A stretch of DNA of 64,000 bases from an uncultured Verrucomicrobia subdivision 3 bacterium (lineage in GTDB: Bacteria; Verrucomicrobiota; Verrucomicrobiia; Limisphaerales; UBA11358). Below are positions 1 to 9,188 of the stretch, piece after piece. The position numbers and the translations under genes were made by a program. How positions within the stretch are numbered: position 1 is the stretch's first letter; each line of letters begins with the position of its first letter. The stretch is from the NCBI GenBank assembly GCA_903922735.1, contig CAIXUZ010000036.1:86614-150613 (forward strand). The letters are read 5' to 3'. The notes beneath the pieces are model-generated. The model saw only the letters and a list, made by a program, of their open reading frames with translations. It ran no database searches and was not told the DNA's origin.

Positions 1-390
1 CCGCTTACGGTGCGCCTCTCGGCCATTGATTGGAAGGATGGCGGCTGGCAAATCGAGGACAGCCTCGCGCTGGCGAAGCGGCTCAAGGCGGCGGGTGTGG
101 ATTTGATTGATACGAGTTCCGGCGGGCTCGTGCCGGATGCGAAAATAAAAGTTGAGCCGGGCTACCAAGTGGCGTTTGCAGAACGCATCCGCCGCGACGC
201 AAACATCGCGACCGCCGCCGTCGGCTTCATCACGGAAGCGAAGCAGGCAGACGACATCGTGCGCGAAGGCCGGGCGGACGTGGTGTTGCTGGCGCGGGAA
301 TTTCTGCGCGACGCCTACTGGCCGGCGCATGCGGCGAAAATTCTCGGCCAGAAAATCACGCCACCCAATCAATATCTGCGGGCTTGGTGA
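1..390 (+). CDS. NADH:flavin oxidoreductase (Old Yellow Enzyme family), C-terminal part
   Basis: The window opens inside this gene. Frame 1 is open from base 1 to the TGA at 388-390, giving the last 129 residues. They match the C-terminal third of YqjM-like Old Yellow Enzymes, FMN-dependent cytoplasmic TIM-barrel enzymes that reduce activated alkenes with NAD(P)H. Visible landmarks are DTSSGG on a late strand, AVGFITEA (the strand leading to the FMN phosphate-binding loop in the family) and VLLAREFLRDAYWP, where relatives usually have G-R before the last helix; here the glycine is alanine. An internal GTG at 10 is not the real start. The substrate cannot be told from this fragment. Confidence 0.85.
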   Translation, partial: PLTVRLSAIDWKDGGWQIEDSLALAKRLKAAGVDLIDTSSGGLVPDAKIKVEPGYQVAFAERIRRDANIATAAVGFITEAKQADDIVREGRADVVLLAREFLRDAYWPAHAAKILGQKITPPNQYLRAW

Positions 391-455
391 GTTCCCCTCC
401 GGCGGCGGAAGGTGAATAAGTTTTCCGACACCATAAAATTGGATATGATTGCTCC

Positions 456-2135
456 ATGAACCGCAGAGAAATGCTCGCCACCATCGGCCTCATGGCTGCC
501 GGAAGCCCACTCTTCGCCACCCCGGCCATGACCACAACCGCCAAAAACACCAAGCCCGGCTTGCGAATTTATGACGTGACGGAATCGGGCGCCACCGGGG
601 ACGGCAAGACGCTGGACACGGCTGCCATCAACCGAACGATTGACGCCTGTACCGCCGCTGGTGGCGGCACGGTTTATCTGCCGCCGGGAACCTATCTCTC
701 CGGCATGGTGATTTTGCGGAGCAACGTCACGTTGTATTTGGAAGCGGGAGCGACCTTGCTCGGCAGCAAGAACATTTCGGATTATTCGTCGCAGGCGGGA
801 CCGCCGACCAACGGTGACGCCAATCAAAAGCATTTGATCTTTGCCCGCGACGCGGAAAACGTCGGCGTGGCCGGGCCGGGCCGGATAGACGGCCAGGGTC
901 CGCTATTCTGGGTGCCGAGCGGCCGCAAACCGGTACCGCCGCAAGAAGCCTGGCGCGACGTGGCCACTTACGACTGGAAACCGCTGGCACGTCCCTCGCC
1001 GATGCTGGAATTTTACAACTGCAAAAACCTCCGCATCGAGGATGTACGGATTGAAAATGCGCCGGGCTGGACGCTGCGGCCCATCCACTGCGACAACGTG
1101 TTCATCCGCGGCATCAGCATCAAAAACCCGGTCATTGGCCCAAACTGCGACGGCATTGACCCGACGTGCTGCCACAACGTGTTCATCTCGGATTGCCTGA
1201 TCGACACCGCCGATGACGCCATCTGCCTCAAGAGCGAAAATCCCTACGGCGAAATATTGCGCGTGTCGAAGAACATCACCATCACCAACTGCGTGCTGTC
1301 GAGCTGCTGCAACGGCTTGAAGTTTGGCACGGCAACGCGCGGCGGCTTTGAGAACGTGACGTTCTCCAACTCGGTGATTTTCAACGACGACGTGCCGCTG
1401 GCGGCGCGCGTCATATCCGGCATCGATCTGGCCATCGTGGACGGTGGCTGGATGGAAGGCGTGGTGATTTCCAATATCCGGATGCAGCGGGTGCGCACAC
1501 CGATTTTCATCCGGCGCGGCAACCGGACCCCGCGTCCCGACGGCACGCCGGGCACCGTGCGCGGCGTGATGATTGAAAACCTCCACGCGACGGGCTCCAT
1601 GCTCACCAGTTCGATCACCGGTTTGCCCGGATTTGAGGTGGAAGACGTGACGTTGTCGAACATCCGGATCGAAAGCGACGAAGGCGGTTCAGCGGCATGG
1701 GTGAACCGGAAAATTGAAGAAATCCCCAAATCTTATCCGGAAGCGCGCAACTTCGGGCGGCTGCCGAGTTACGGTCTTTATTGCCGGCATGTGACGGGGT
1801 TGCGCCTGCGCAACGTCGAGTTCAAATCCGTGCCACCCGAGGCGCGGCCGGCGATTTTCTGCGACGATGTGAAGGACCTGGACATTACCGGACTGCGCAG
1901 CCAGCCGATTGCAGGCACGCAACCGGTTGTGAAACTGATCCAGTCAAAGCAGGCATTTTTAAGCAATTGTTCCGCGCCGGCTGGAACAAAAACCTTCTTG
2001 GAAGTGTCAGGCGACCAGACCGAAGGCGTGGTTTTGACCGGCAGCAATCTTCTGGCGGCGGAACAGGCCGTGCAATCAAGCCTCGAGGTACCCAAATCCG
2101 CCGTCACCGCGACCGGAAACATCAGCAAATCCTGA
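456..2135 (+). CDS. Glycoside hydrolase family 28 (polygalacturonase-like), exported
   Basis: A 559-residue right-handed beta-helix protein of the polygalacturonase/rhamnogalacturonase family (GH28). The N-terminus (MNRREMLATIGLMAAG) has paired arginines before a hydrophobic stretch, so Tat or Sec export is likely. The mature part opens with the pectate-lyase-type block YDVTESGATGDGKTLDTAAI. The catalytic region shows NCDGID (about residue 230) and ADDAICLKS, which carry the expected aspartates. The usual GHG histidine motif is absent and GTATRGG sits at that place, as in many bacterial GH28 subgroups, so the exact pectin-related substrate is open. It stands alone between the oxidoreductase and engB; no sugar transporter or regulator is adjacent. 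Confidence 0.88.
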   Translation: MNRREMLATIGLMAAGSPLFATPAMTTTAKNTKPGLRIYDVTESGATGDGKTLDTAAINRTIDACTAAGGGTVYLPPGTYLSGMVILRSNVTLYLEAGATLLGSKNISDYSSQAGPPTNGDANQKHLIFARDAENVGVAGPGRIDGQGPLFWVPSGRKPVPPQEAWRDVATYDWKPLARPSPMLEFYNCKNLRIEDVRIENAPGWTLRPIHCDNVFIRGISIKNPVIGPNCDGIDPTCCHNVFISDCLIDTADDAICLKSENPYGEILRVSKNITITNCVLSSCCNGLKFGTATRGGFENVTFSNSVIFNDDVPLAARVISGIDLAIVDGGWMEGVVISNIRMQRVRTPIFIRRGNRTPRPDGTPGTVRGVMIENLHATGSMLTSSITGLPGFEVEDVTLSNIRIESDEGGSAAWVNRKIEEIPKSYPEARNFGRLPSYGLYCRHVTGLRLRNVEFKSVPPEARPAIFCDDVKDLDITGLRSQPIAGTQPVVKLIQSKQAFLSNCSAPAGTKTFLEVSGDQTEGVVLTGSNLLAAEQAVQSSLEVPKSAVTATGNISKS

Positions 2136-2218
2136 CAAGGGGTTGGCTGATTGACGATTGGGAAATAGGTGTTTCCGCCCGGCAGATTTGATGCGACACT
2201 TGAGCCTCGGTTTTTATC

Positions 2219-2950
2219 GTGAACATTTCATCCGCCATCTTTCACAGCAGCGCGCCGGACCTGGCGGCGTGCCCGGACGAGTCGCTGCCCGAGTTCGCCT
2301 TCATCGGCCGCTCGAACGTGGGCAAATCGTCGCTGCTGAACATGCTCGCGGGCAAAGCCGGGCTGGCCCGCGTCTCGCCCACGCCGGGGTTCACCAAGCT
2401 CATCAACTTCTTCACGGTGGACAAGACCTGGCGGCTGGTGGATTTGCCGGGCTACGGCTACGCGGAGGGTTCGCGGAAACACGTCTCGCAATTCAATCGC
2501 GCGGCGGCCAATTACATCAAGCACCGGCCGAATCTGTGCTGCGTGTTTCTGCTGATTGATTCCGGCCTGGAACCGCAGCCGATTGATCTGGAGTTCGTGC
2601 AATGGCTCGCGAGCCACGCGCTGCCGTTCGTCATTGTGTTCACGAAGACGGATCGCGGCACGCCGGAAGCGGTGGCGGCGAACATCGCGGCGTTCACCGA
2701 GCGCATCGCGGCCTGGTTCGAACAGTTGCCGGAGGCTTTCCAATGTTCATCCGAAACCGGACACGGCCGGAGCGAGCTGCTCGGCGTCATCGGCAAGATT
2801 GTTGACGCCGGCCCGGCCGTGGACGAACCGAAGCCACCCACCGTGCCGCTGCCGCCGGAAATCGAACCGCCATTCCGCATGCAAGTGCGCGCGGGACGCG
2901 AAAAAAATCCGCACACGAAAAAGCAGCTCAAAAGCACCCGGCCATGGTGA
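2219..2950 (+). CDS. engB: Ribosome biogenesis GTP-binding protein EngB/YsxC
   Basis: A TRAFAC-class GTPase of the EngB (YihA/YsxC) family, needed for late 50S ribosome assembly in model bacteria. G1 is GRSNVGKS (residues 30-37), G3 DLPG (75-78) inside the family signature DLPGYGYA, and G4 TKTD (142-145), with CSSETGHG as the G5 region. The start is GTG at 2219, which places FHSSAPDL and FAFIGRSN at the usual distance from the N-terminus. At 243 residues it is longer than the usual 190-210: the last 40 or so residues are a proline-rich, then basic tail (PTVPLPPEIEPP, then RAGREKNPHTKKQLK) that may touch rRNA. Cytoplasmic. Confidence 0.95.
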   Translation: MNISSAIFHSSAPDLAACPDESLPEFAFIGRSNVGKSSLLNMLAGKAGLARVSPTPGFTKLINFFTVDKTWRLVDLPGYGYAEGSRKHVSQFNRAAANYIKHRPNLCCVFLLIDSGLEPQPIDLEFVQWLASHALPFVIVFTKTDRGTPEAVAANIAAFTERIAAWFEQLPEAFQCSSETGHGRSELLGVIGKIVDAGPAVDEPKPPTVPLPPEIEPPFRMQVRAGREKNPHTKKQLKSTRPW

Positions 2951-2972
2951 TGATTCAGCCGGGGGACTAGTT

Positions 2973-3413
2973 TCAACCCAGTTCAGCCAGCGCGTCCTCC
3001 ACAGCGGCTTGAATCTTGCGCGGACCGTCGCCGCCCAGCTTCCGGTCCACTTCTTCCAGGCGGCGAATCAAGTCGAGAACTTCTTTCCGCGCATACGGGC
3101 CGCCCGCCGCAGCGCAAAAGTGTGTACGGCAACCGAACGGGCGGTTGGCGTAAATCAGGCAGCGGCCGGTTTCACGCTTGAGCAGCGAACAGGCGCCATC
3201 GGCGGATTCGGGAATTTCCTTGCGGCCGGTGGCGCGAAAACCTTTGGCCGCGACGAGCGCCTCGCCTTTGGTGAGCTGGGGCGTGAGCCCGGTGAGCTGG
3301 AACCGGCAGCATTCGGTACGCGCCTGACAGGAGCGCGCCAAAGGCCGCTTAGCCAGTTCCGCATACACCGCCCGGACTTCATCGAGGGCTTGTTGTAATT
3401 CTTCCCGCCGCAT
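2973..3413 (-). CDS. YkgJ-type cysteine-cluster protein
   Basis: A 146-residue small cytoplasmic protein with the spaced cysteines of the YkgJ/CxxCxxCC family, thought to bind zinc or an Fe-S cluster. Cysteines lie at 29, 35, 36, 75, 85, 95 and 100, within CQARTECC, GACSLL, GRCLIY and RPFGCRTHFC; RPFGCR is a characteristic block of the family. Both ends are helical and charged. It is convergent with engB (stops 22 bp apart) and divergent from the DUF1080 gene. The molecular role of this family is not established, so no specific function is given. Confidence 0.8.
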   Translation of the reverse strand: MRREELQQALDEVRAVYAELAKRPLARSCQARTECCRFQLTGLTPQLTKGEALVAAKGFRATGRKEIPESADGACSLLKRETGRCLIYANRPFGCRTHFCAAAGGPYARKEVLDLIRRLEEVDRKLGGDGPRKIQAAVEDALAELG

Positions 3414-3553
3414 TTTGTGTTAAAATTAAAAGATGCAGATTGATGCCAAAATGTCTCCGGGCAATCCAGTGAAAAAGCCGGCAGTTTTTTAACGTTCGGC
3501 GGCAAGGAATTTTTTTATTGGCGCGTTGCGGTGGATGCCTTATTTGTCTGGGG

Positions 3554-4279
3554 ATGAACCAACGTATTTTGCCGCTATTACTGGCACTCACTATCACTTC
3601 CACCGTTCAACTCGCCGCCGCCGGCGACGCCAATACGCTCTCCGCCAAGGAAAAAGCCGCCGGCTGGCAATTGCTGTTTAACGGCAAAGACTTAAGCGGC
3701 TGGCACAATTTCAAGAAGGAGGGCGTCCGCCCCGGCTGGCAGGTGAAAGATGGTGCACTGATCTGCGTGGACCCGCACAACGCCGGCGACATCGTGACCT
3801 CGAACCAGTTCGACTGGTTCGAACTGCAACTGGATTACAACATCTCGGAGGCCGGCAACAGCGGCATCATGTATCACGTGACCGACGAGGGCAACGCAGC
3901 GTGGGCGACCGGTCCAGAATTCCAACTGGAGGACAACGTCAAGGCGGCGGACAAGATCCGTTGCGGCTGGCTTTACGGCTTGTATCAACCGCCGGTGGAC
4001 CCGAAGACCGGCGAAATACTCGATGCCACGAAACCCGTCGGCGAATGGAACCATGTGCGCCTGCTGATCTCGCCGGAGAAATGCGTGCATGAAATCAACG
4101 GCGTGAAATATTTTGAATACGTCCTTGGCAGCGAGGATTTCACGAACCGCGTGGCGAAGACGAAATTCGCCAAAATGCCGCTCTTTGCCAAATCCAATGT
4201 CGGCTATATCGCGCTCCAAGGCGATCACGGTTCGGTTTCATTCCGCAACATCAAGCTGCGCGCGCTCAAGACCCCTTAA
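3554..4279 (+). CDS. Secreted DUF1080 (3-keto-disaccharide hydrolase-like) protein
   Basis: A 241-residue exported protein with a signal peptide (MNQRILPLLLALTITSTVQLAAAG) and one DUF1080 domain, a concanavalin-like jelly roll. Family hallmarks are WQLLFNGKDLSGWHNF at the start, ELQLDYNISEAGNSGIMYHV in the middle and GYIALQGDHGSVSFRNIKL at the end. Some DUF1080 members act on 3-keto-glycosides and others only bind glycans; the sequence does not decide between these. ATG 3554 is chosen over an in-frame upstream start at 3518 because it begins a normal signal peptide. Such proteins are abundant in Verrucomicrobiota and Planctomycetota genomes, often near sulfatases and glycosidases. Confidence 0.85.
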   Translation: MNQRILPLLLALTITSTVQLAAAGDANTLSAKEKAAGWQLLFNGKDLSGWHNFKKEGVRPGWQVKDGALICVDPHNAGDIVTSNQFDWFELQLDYNISEAGNSGIMYHVTDEGNAAWATGPEFQLEDNVKAADKIRCGWLYGLYQPPVDPKTGEILDATKPVGEWNHVRLLISPEKCVHEINGVKYFEYVLGSEDFTNRVAKTKFAKMPLFAKSNVGYIALQGDHGSVSFRNIKLRALKTP

Positions 4280-4335
4280 ACCGCCAAGACGACAAGACCG
4301 CCCAGGGGGAAATCGGAGGCCAGAGGTCGGACCAG

Positions 4336-4579
4336 ACCACGGGACTGTGCTTATCCGGTTGCTTGCCAACTTGGGCGCAGATTGTTTTTTTGAAAATAGC
4401 CCAGCGCTTGAGCGCTGGGAAGCATGCCCCGCGTAACCGCAAGTCCCTTAGGGATGAAAGAACTTTTCTGCCGTCCTTCCGGGACTGGGCCGTTTCACAC
4501 CCGCAAACCCAGCACTGAAGTGCTGGGCTATTCTCGGAAGATCGTATGGCCAGCAACCGGATAAGCATACCACGGGACT
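4336..4579. mobile_element. MITE-like palindromic element with 11-bp flanking direct repeats
   Basis: A 222-bp core (4347-4568) has near-perfect 22-bp terminal inverted repeats: tgcttatccggttgct on the left and its complement agcaaccggataagca on the right. Inside are a second pair of inverted arms, each itself a hairpin: aatagcccagcgcttgagcg (from 4395) and cccagcactgaagtgctggg (from 4508). The centre has a small hairpin, agtcccttagggatgaaag. The same 11 bp, accacgggact, flank both ends (4336-4346 and 4569-4579) in direct orientation, as a target-site duplication would. No transposase is encoded, so it would be non-autonomous. Short antisense ORFs across it are probably spurious. Confidence 0.7.
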
Positions 4580-4625
4580 ACGGACGACACAGAGAACAGA
4601 AACTTGAGACCACAACCATAAGCCA

Positions 4626-4739
4626 TGTCGCGTTTTGTCGTGTCTTGTCGCGTTTTGGCGTTTTTGTCGCCTCTTTTCTGGCGTGCGCGGGGGCGACGGG
4701 TACCGAAGATGGAAGATGGCAGTTGTAAGATGGAGGCTG
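4626..4739. repeat. 10-bp tandem repeat followed by heptamer repeat
   Basis: Four degenerate 10-bp units (cgttttgtcg, tgtcttgtcg, cgttttggcg, then a weaker copy) are followed, after 30 bp, by five 7-bp units with consensus gaagatg (two exact copies at 4705 and 4712). The heptamers belong to the same class as those found inside ubiD, ribD and cinA. Confidence 0.6.
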
Positions 4740-5561
4740 GTGAGCCACGGTTTCTTTACCAGACGGAGGGCGGATTGTTGTAAGTGGTTGATAGATCATC
4801 TAAAACTTTACCGGTTCTTTACCCTTTTTCATTTTTCAGATGGTAAAGTTTCAAAAGGAATCAGCGCCCCACCGATCCAGCCGGCCTTGGCCAACGGCGG
4901 GTGAAAGTGACCCGAGCGCACCAGACCGCACCAAACCGCACCAAAAAATTTAATTTTTAAGTTATCCAGGTTGCCGGGCGAAGGGGGCATGCTCCACCCG
5001 GGCAGCCCAGGACGCGCTGCGGGACAAAATCCAGATGTCAAAGAACGGCCACGCACGCCGCGCGGAAAACCGCCACCCGCCGCCGGCAAGGCAGCGCCAG
5101 AGAGACCGGCGGCAGGCGGGCCCCAGTTCCGAGGCCGCCGAACTAAGTGTATTATTATAATTAGATACATATATGTCAAGTGGTTTTTTATATATCCATG
5201 AACCGAGGTAAAAGGGGATCCTAAAGACGGGCGGCGGTGTAAACTTCCCCAGTTTCGGCTTGCCGCCTACCGCTTGCACCGCAGCCGTAACACTCCTCAA
5301 GCATGAACGATGTTTGAGGAAGTTCGGGAATAGTGTGGAGTATGCATAGTAAAGAACTGACCCGAACTGACCCCTTTTCCCTTTTTCTGAACACCCTGGA
5401 CAGCGTCGTCATCATTACCGTGCGCGAACAGGCGCAGACGCACGAGTTTAAGTTCGAATGAACGGTTAAATGCCGTGACTGGATTCTCCGGCCATAGGCC
5501 GGATGCTACAAGTGTTTGTCCCTTTCGCGTGGTGGGCGCGGTTCGCAGTCAACGGGAAACA

Positions 5562-8500
5562 TCACGGTGAGACGACGCGATAATAGCGGCAAGGGTAGCT
5601 GGTTCGATCAAAATTGGTGTGACTCCCGATTCCGCCGGCATTGAAAACATTCGTGTAGATGTCGTCCCAGTTTCCGCTCACAAGATTGGTGGTGGCTTGT
5701 AATCGGAATTGGCTGTTCGCCGTTCCCAAAATATTTAAGACCAGGCTGGCATTGGTCGTGGCGCCGGCCACATTCGTCCCGGAAACAATTGATAGCACGA
5801 TATTGCTGGTGGTGGTGGCCGGGCCGGCATTCGCGAGAACGATTTTCAAAGCCGGTCCCGCCCCACCCTCGTTGGCGGTGAGCTTCAGTCCGTCGGGCTG
5901 GACATCGCCCGGAGTCATGGCGGGCAAGGTGATGTCCCAGCGGGGGTCTTGCACCACCAGGATGGAGAAATCGGCATTAGCCTGGCTGCGCAGAAAGTCC
6001 GTCAAATCAATCAATTTTTCGGAGGCATTGGTGGTGCTGACCACGAGCTGGCCGACGATGCTGGCGTTGGTGCCCACGCCTTGAATGACGCTGTTGAGGA
6101 TATTTGAGCCGGCGGGAATATTTTGCTTGAGGTTCGGCGCGCTGCTCCAAGTGACGGTTGATTGGGACCAATTCGTGCTGTTCAGAAAATAAACGTGCGC
6201 CTGCGCCAGGCCATTGCCGGTGGCACAGGCGGCATTCAGGGAAAGCAGGGCAAAATCAAGGAGGTTGAAGTTGGTGACGGGCAGGTGAAATTTCAGGAGG
6301 ACGGCGCTGCGGTTGGCGGCATTGGCGGGGTCGTTGCGCACCGTCAGCGTGGGCGCGGAATCGTAATGGACGGTGCGGTTGGTGCCATCGCACACCTGGG
6401 CATTCTCCGTGGCGGAGATGACCTGTTCGGCTTGTTCCGGCCGGCTGGAAGCCGTGAGCAGCCAGATGGTATTGGAGTTTTGCAGGGCCGGAATGATCCC
6501 ATTGGTCGGTCCGGGCAGCCATAGGAAGCCCGTCCCGTAATTGGTTTCGCTGACTTCCTCCAGCAGCAAAAGATTCCCCGCCGGCAGGTTCAAGGCGCTC
6601 AAGTCAAGGTTCAGGGAAACCGCGCCGGTCGAGTTGTTGACGGAATAAAGGTAATAACGCTGCGTCGCGGGGTTGTAGCTTGCCTGCGCCACCAGGTTCG
6701 TGGCCGGGCCGTTTGCCGGCACCGCCAACCGGCTGCGCCCGCGGGCGAACGCCTGGTTGAACAAGCGAAACACCTCGCCCGCCTTTGTAATGCCGCCGAT
6801 GTTGTAGGGCGCGTTGTTGTTGTCAACGTAGTGCAGGGCATTTTTCAGGACCGGATAGTTGCCCGGCGTATTGGCCACCTGGCTGAACATGAAGCAATAC
6901 ATCTCGCTGATGTTATTGGCCATCAAGCTGGCCGCGGTGGCGCCGAAGTAAGTGTATTCGCGCGGCATATCCAGGATGTTGGTGATCAGGTCGTAATTCC
7001 CCTCGGTGTAATTGTTGAATTCAGAGATGGCCACGGGCCATGGAGTTTCGGGAGCGATCGCGCCCTGGATGCCGGCAATGAGACTGGCCAGATCCATGCC
7101 GAATTGTCCGGCGGTCCGGCCGTCGCCATATTCATGGTAGTCGAACATTTGAACCAACGAGTAATTGGTGTCGGCGGGCGCAAAAAAACCGTTATGCCGG
7201 TTGGTCAGCACCAGTTCGCCCCAGGTGGGAAAAGTGGCGACCCCGCTGGAGACCGGCGCGTGCAAGACGGGCGTCAGCGACTTGCCGTAAAGCCCGTTGA
7301 CGTCCGACAGCGCCCGGGCAATGGCGTCCGCCGCCAGTTGCAGACGCAGCAAATAATCGGTCTGGGTCAGGTTGGTGGACAGATCCGGCTCATTATACAT
7401 CTGGTAGGATTGCACATTAAAATTGCACCCCAAATAGAACGCCTCCGCATAATAATGATGCCAAACGCCCCACATCCCCGCCCAATCATTGGTATCGGCG
7501 ATGGGCATCCAAGCCGGATTGGCGGAAAATTGGGCGCACACCTGGATGCCCAGTCCTTGCAGGTAAGTCAAGGCGGGAGCCACAAACAGGTGAACCAGCG
7601 GATTGGCGTTGTTGGTATTGAAGTTGTTCGTAATCACCTGCCAGTTGATATAATTCGTGTTGAATTGATTGGTATGCATCGCCGCGCGGCAGGCAAAAAA
7701 GGAAACCTGATTGCTCACGCCGGCCAGTTTGGCGGCATTGGTGATCACTTTGACAGGCTCAATGGCACTGGATAACCAAAAGACCCGCGCACCGGTCACC
7801 CCCGCGTAACGCCACCAATCCCGCGTGTTGCTGCCGGGATAAAAATGGCCGGTGTTGTAGCCAATCAATTGAGGCGTCGGGCCAAGGATGTTAGTCTGGA
7901 CCGCCAGGGTCACGTATTGACCCAGCGTAAAATTTCCCAGCGCGGTGATGCCGGTGGCGGTGTAATTCGGCGGGGAAACCGTCACCGGATAAGCCACAGC
8001 CGGCGTCCCCTGCTGGATAATCGCACCGTTGGCCGAAGACAGAAAATCGTTGGTGTTCAAAGTCAGGCTGCAGATGAAGGGATCGCCGCCAACCTGTGAA
8101 ATAGCCCAGTAACGGTTCGTGAATGGGCTGACGCCGGCCGGCGGCAAACCGCCCAGGTTTGATTCGACCTGTTGCACCGTAACGGTGCTGACGCCGGTCA
8201 AGGCCGTATAACTTAACGTCACGGGACGATAACGCCCGCCTGCCCCGGTCGGAAAATTTTGCGCGCCAACCGTGTTGTAAATCATCGCCAACGGCCCGTT
8301 GACAAAGGCATTCGTCGCCCCCCCGGCAATGCTGCCGCCGGCCGCCAGGGTCAAGCCATTGCCCGCGGTGGTGGTCAACTGCCCGGATAGCAGCGCCACG
8401 TTGGTGGCCATTACTCCCGCGCTCAAGGTGACGCCGACAGAATTGCTGATGCTCAAACTGTTCACATTCGTAGGCAACCCCGCCGTCACCTGAGCCGACG

Positions 8501-9188
8501 TGCCGCAGAAAAAATAATTCGCCCCCGGACTCAAATTGACCGGCCCGATAAAATTGAAAGTGCCTGTGATGCCATTGATGATCCCGTTGGAATTGGCCGT
8601 TATCAGCGTGCTGCCGGGAGTGAGCGTAAAGGTGCAGAGGGAATTGCCATTGCCATTGACGACCTGGGTGCCGGTGATCAGGCTGCCGTTGTTGGTGTTG
8701 GCCTCGGTCGAATTATTGAGAAACTTCAACGCCGTCGTGAGCTTGGAAATATCCAGACTGGCCCCCGCCTGAATGGTCAACCGCAACTTGCCGCTGGAGA
8801 TATCGGCCGACCCGGCCCAGTAGCTGGTCCCAGCAAAGGTGAATTGATTTGCCGTGGTCGGGCTGAAAACGTGAATCGTTCCGGAATTGGTCAGGTTGCC
8901 GGCCAACGTCAGCACACAGCGGTTGCTCGTCTCCGGACCGCCCACTTGCAGCGTCCCGCCACTGGCAATCGTCAGGGAACCGACGCCGGTGGTGTCCGCA
9001 TTGGTCACGCTGAAACCATTTTGGATTACCACCGTGTCCGTGTTGGTGGGAATCCCCGTTGGCGTCCACGTCGCCGGGTTGGTCCAATTGCCGCTGGCCG
9101 CACTCTTGTAAACCGTGGCCCATCCATTTTGCAGGCACCCCGCAAGCAGGAGAAACAGCACCGCGTGGCGAATGGCTTTTGCCTCCAT
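5562..9188 (-). CDS. Large secreted clan GH-A-like glycosidase with CBM96/DNRLRE-type domain
   Basis: A 1208-residue exported protein. Residues 1-24 are a signal peptide. Residues about 25-430 are repetitive beta-rich sequence beginning YKSAASGNWTNPATW, as in surface and autotransporter-like proteins. Residues about 435-860 look like a TIM barrel of clan GH-A: QMYNEPD supplies a candidate acid/base Glu600 and AISEFNNYT a candidate nucleophile Glu723, the spacing seen in GH39/GH30/GH5-type enzymes. Residues about 923-1110 resemble a DNRLRE/CBM96 carbohydrate-binding domain (HYDSAPTLTVRNDP). The C-terminus (CRYYRVVSP) is the short tail common on secreted verrucomicrobial proteins. The family and substrate are uncertain. 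It is a single transcription unit with 330 bp of upstream non-coding DNA. Confidence 0.75.
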   Translation of the reverse strand: MEAKAIRHAVLFLLLAGCLQNGWATVYKSAASGNWTNPATWTPTGIPTNTDTVVIQNGFSVTNADTTGVGSLTIASGGTLQVGGPETSNRCVLTLAGNLTNSGTIHVFSPTTANQFTFAGTSYWAGSADISSGKLRLTIQAGASLDISKLTTALKFLNNSTEANTNNGSLITGTQVVNGNGNSLCTFTLTPGSTLITANSNGIINGITGTFNFIGPVNLSPGANYFFCGTSAQVTAGLPTNVNSLSISNSVGVTLSAGVMATNVALLSGQLTTTAGNGLTLAAGGSIAGGATNAFVNGPLAMIYNTVGAQNFPTGAGGRYRPVTLSYTALTGVSTVTVQQVESNLGGLPPAGVSPFTNRYWAISQVGGDPFICSLTLNTNDFLSSANGAIIQQGTPAVAYPVTVSPPNYTATGITALGNFTLGQYVTLAVQTNILGPTPQLIGYNTGHFYPGSNTRDWWRYAGVTGARVFWLSSAIEPVKVITNAAKLAGVSNQVSFFACRAAMHTNQFNTNYINWQVITNNFNTNNANPLVHLFVAPALTYLQGLGIQVCAQFSANPAWMPIADTNDWAGMWGVWHHYYAEAFYLGCNFNVQSYQMYNEPDLSTNLTQTDYLLRLQLAADAIARALSDVNGLYGKSLTPVLHAPVSSGVATFPTWGELVLTNRHNGFFAPADTNYSLVQMFDYHEYGDGRTAGQFGMDLASLIAGIQGAIAPETPWPVAISEFNNYTEGNYDLITNILDMPREYTYFGATAASLMANNISEMYCFMFSQVANTPGNYPVLKNALHYVDNNNAPYNIGGITKAGEVFRLFNQAFARGRSRLAVPANGPATNLVAQASYNPATQRYYLYSVNNSTGAVSLNLDLSALNLPAGNLLLLEEVSETNYGTGFLWLPGPTNGIIPALQNSNTIWLLTASSRPEQAEQVISATENAQVCDGTNRTVHYDSAPTLTVRNDPANAANRSAVLLKFHLPVTNFNLLDFALLSLNAACATGNGLAQAHVYFLNSTNWSQSTVTWSSAPNLKQNIPAGSNILNSVIQGVGTNASIVGQLVVSTTNASEKLIDLTDFLRSQANADFSILVVQDPRWDITLPAMTPGDVQPDGLKLTANEGGAGPALKIVLANAGPATTTSNIVLSIVSGTNVAGATTNASLVLNILGTANSQFRLQATTNLVSGNWDDIYTNVFNAGGIGSHTNFDRTSYPCRYYRVVSP

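Larger units (their letters stand above)
4280..5561. other. 1.28-kb gene-poor, repeat-rich interval
   Basis: No reading frame here resembles a known protein. The interval holds the MITE-like element described separately, a 10-bp tandem repeat (about 4626-4672), heptamers of the gaagatg type (4705-4739), a second 10-bp repeat (units ending ccgca, 4918-4947), an AT-rich patch at 5145-5200 and an imperfect hairpin at about 5294-5318 (cctcaa/ttgagg arms). A short open stretch at about 5400-5461 reads like the end of a protein (VREQAQTHEF) but could not be assigned. It looks like an accumulation site for repeats and decayed sequence. Confidence 0.6.

Noticed and set aside
4962..5415. Overlapping short minus-strand frames in the gene-poor interval
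   Set aside because: Low-complexity, Arg/Cys-rich translations with no family resemblance and no ribosome site.
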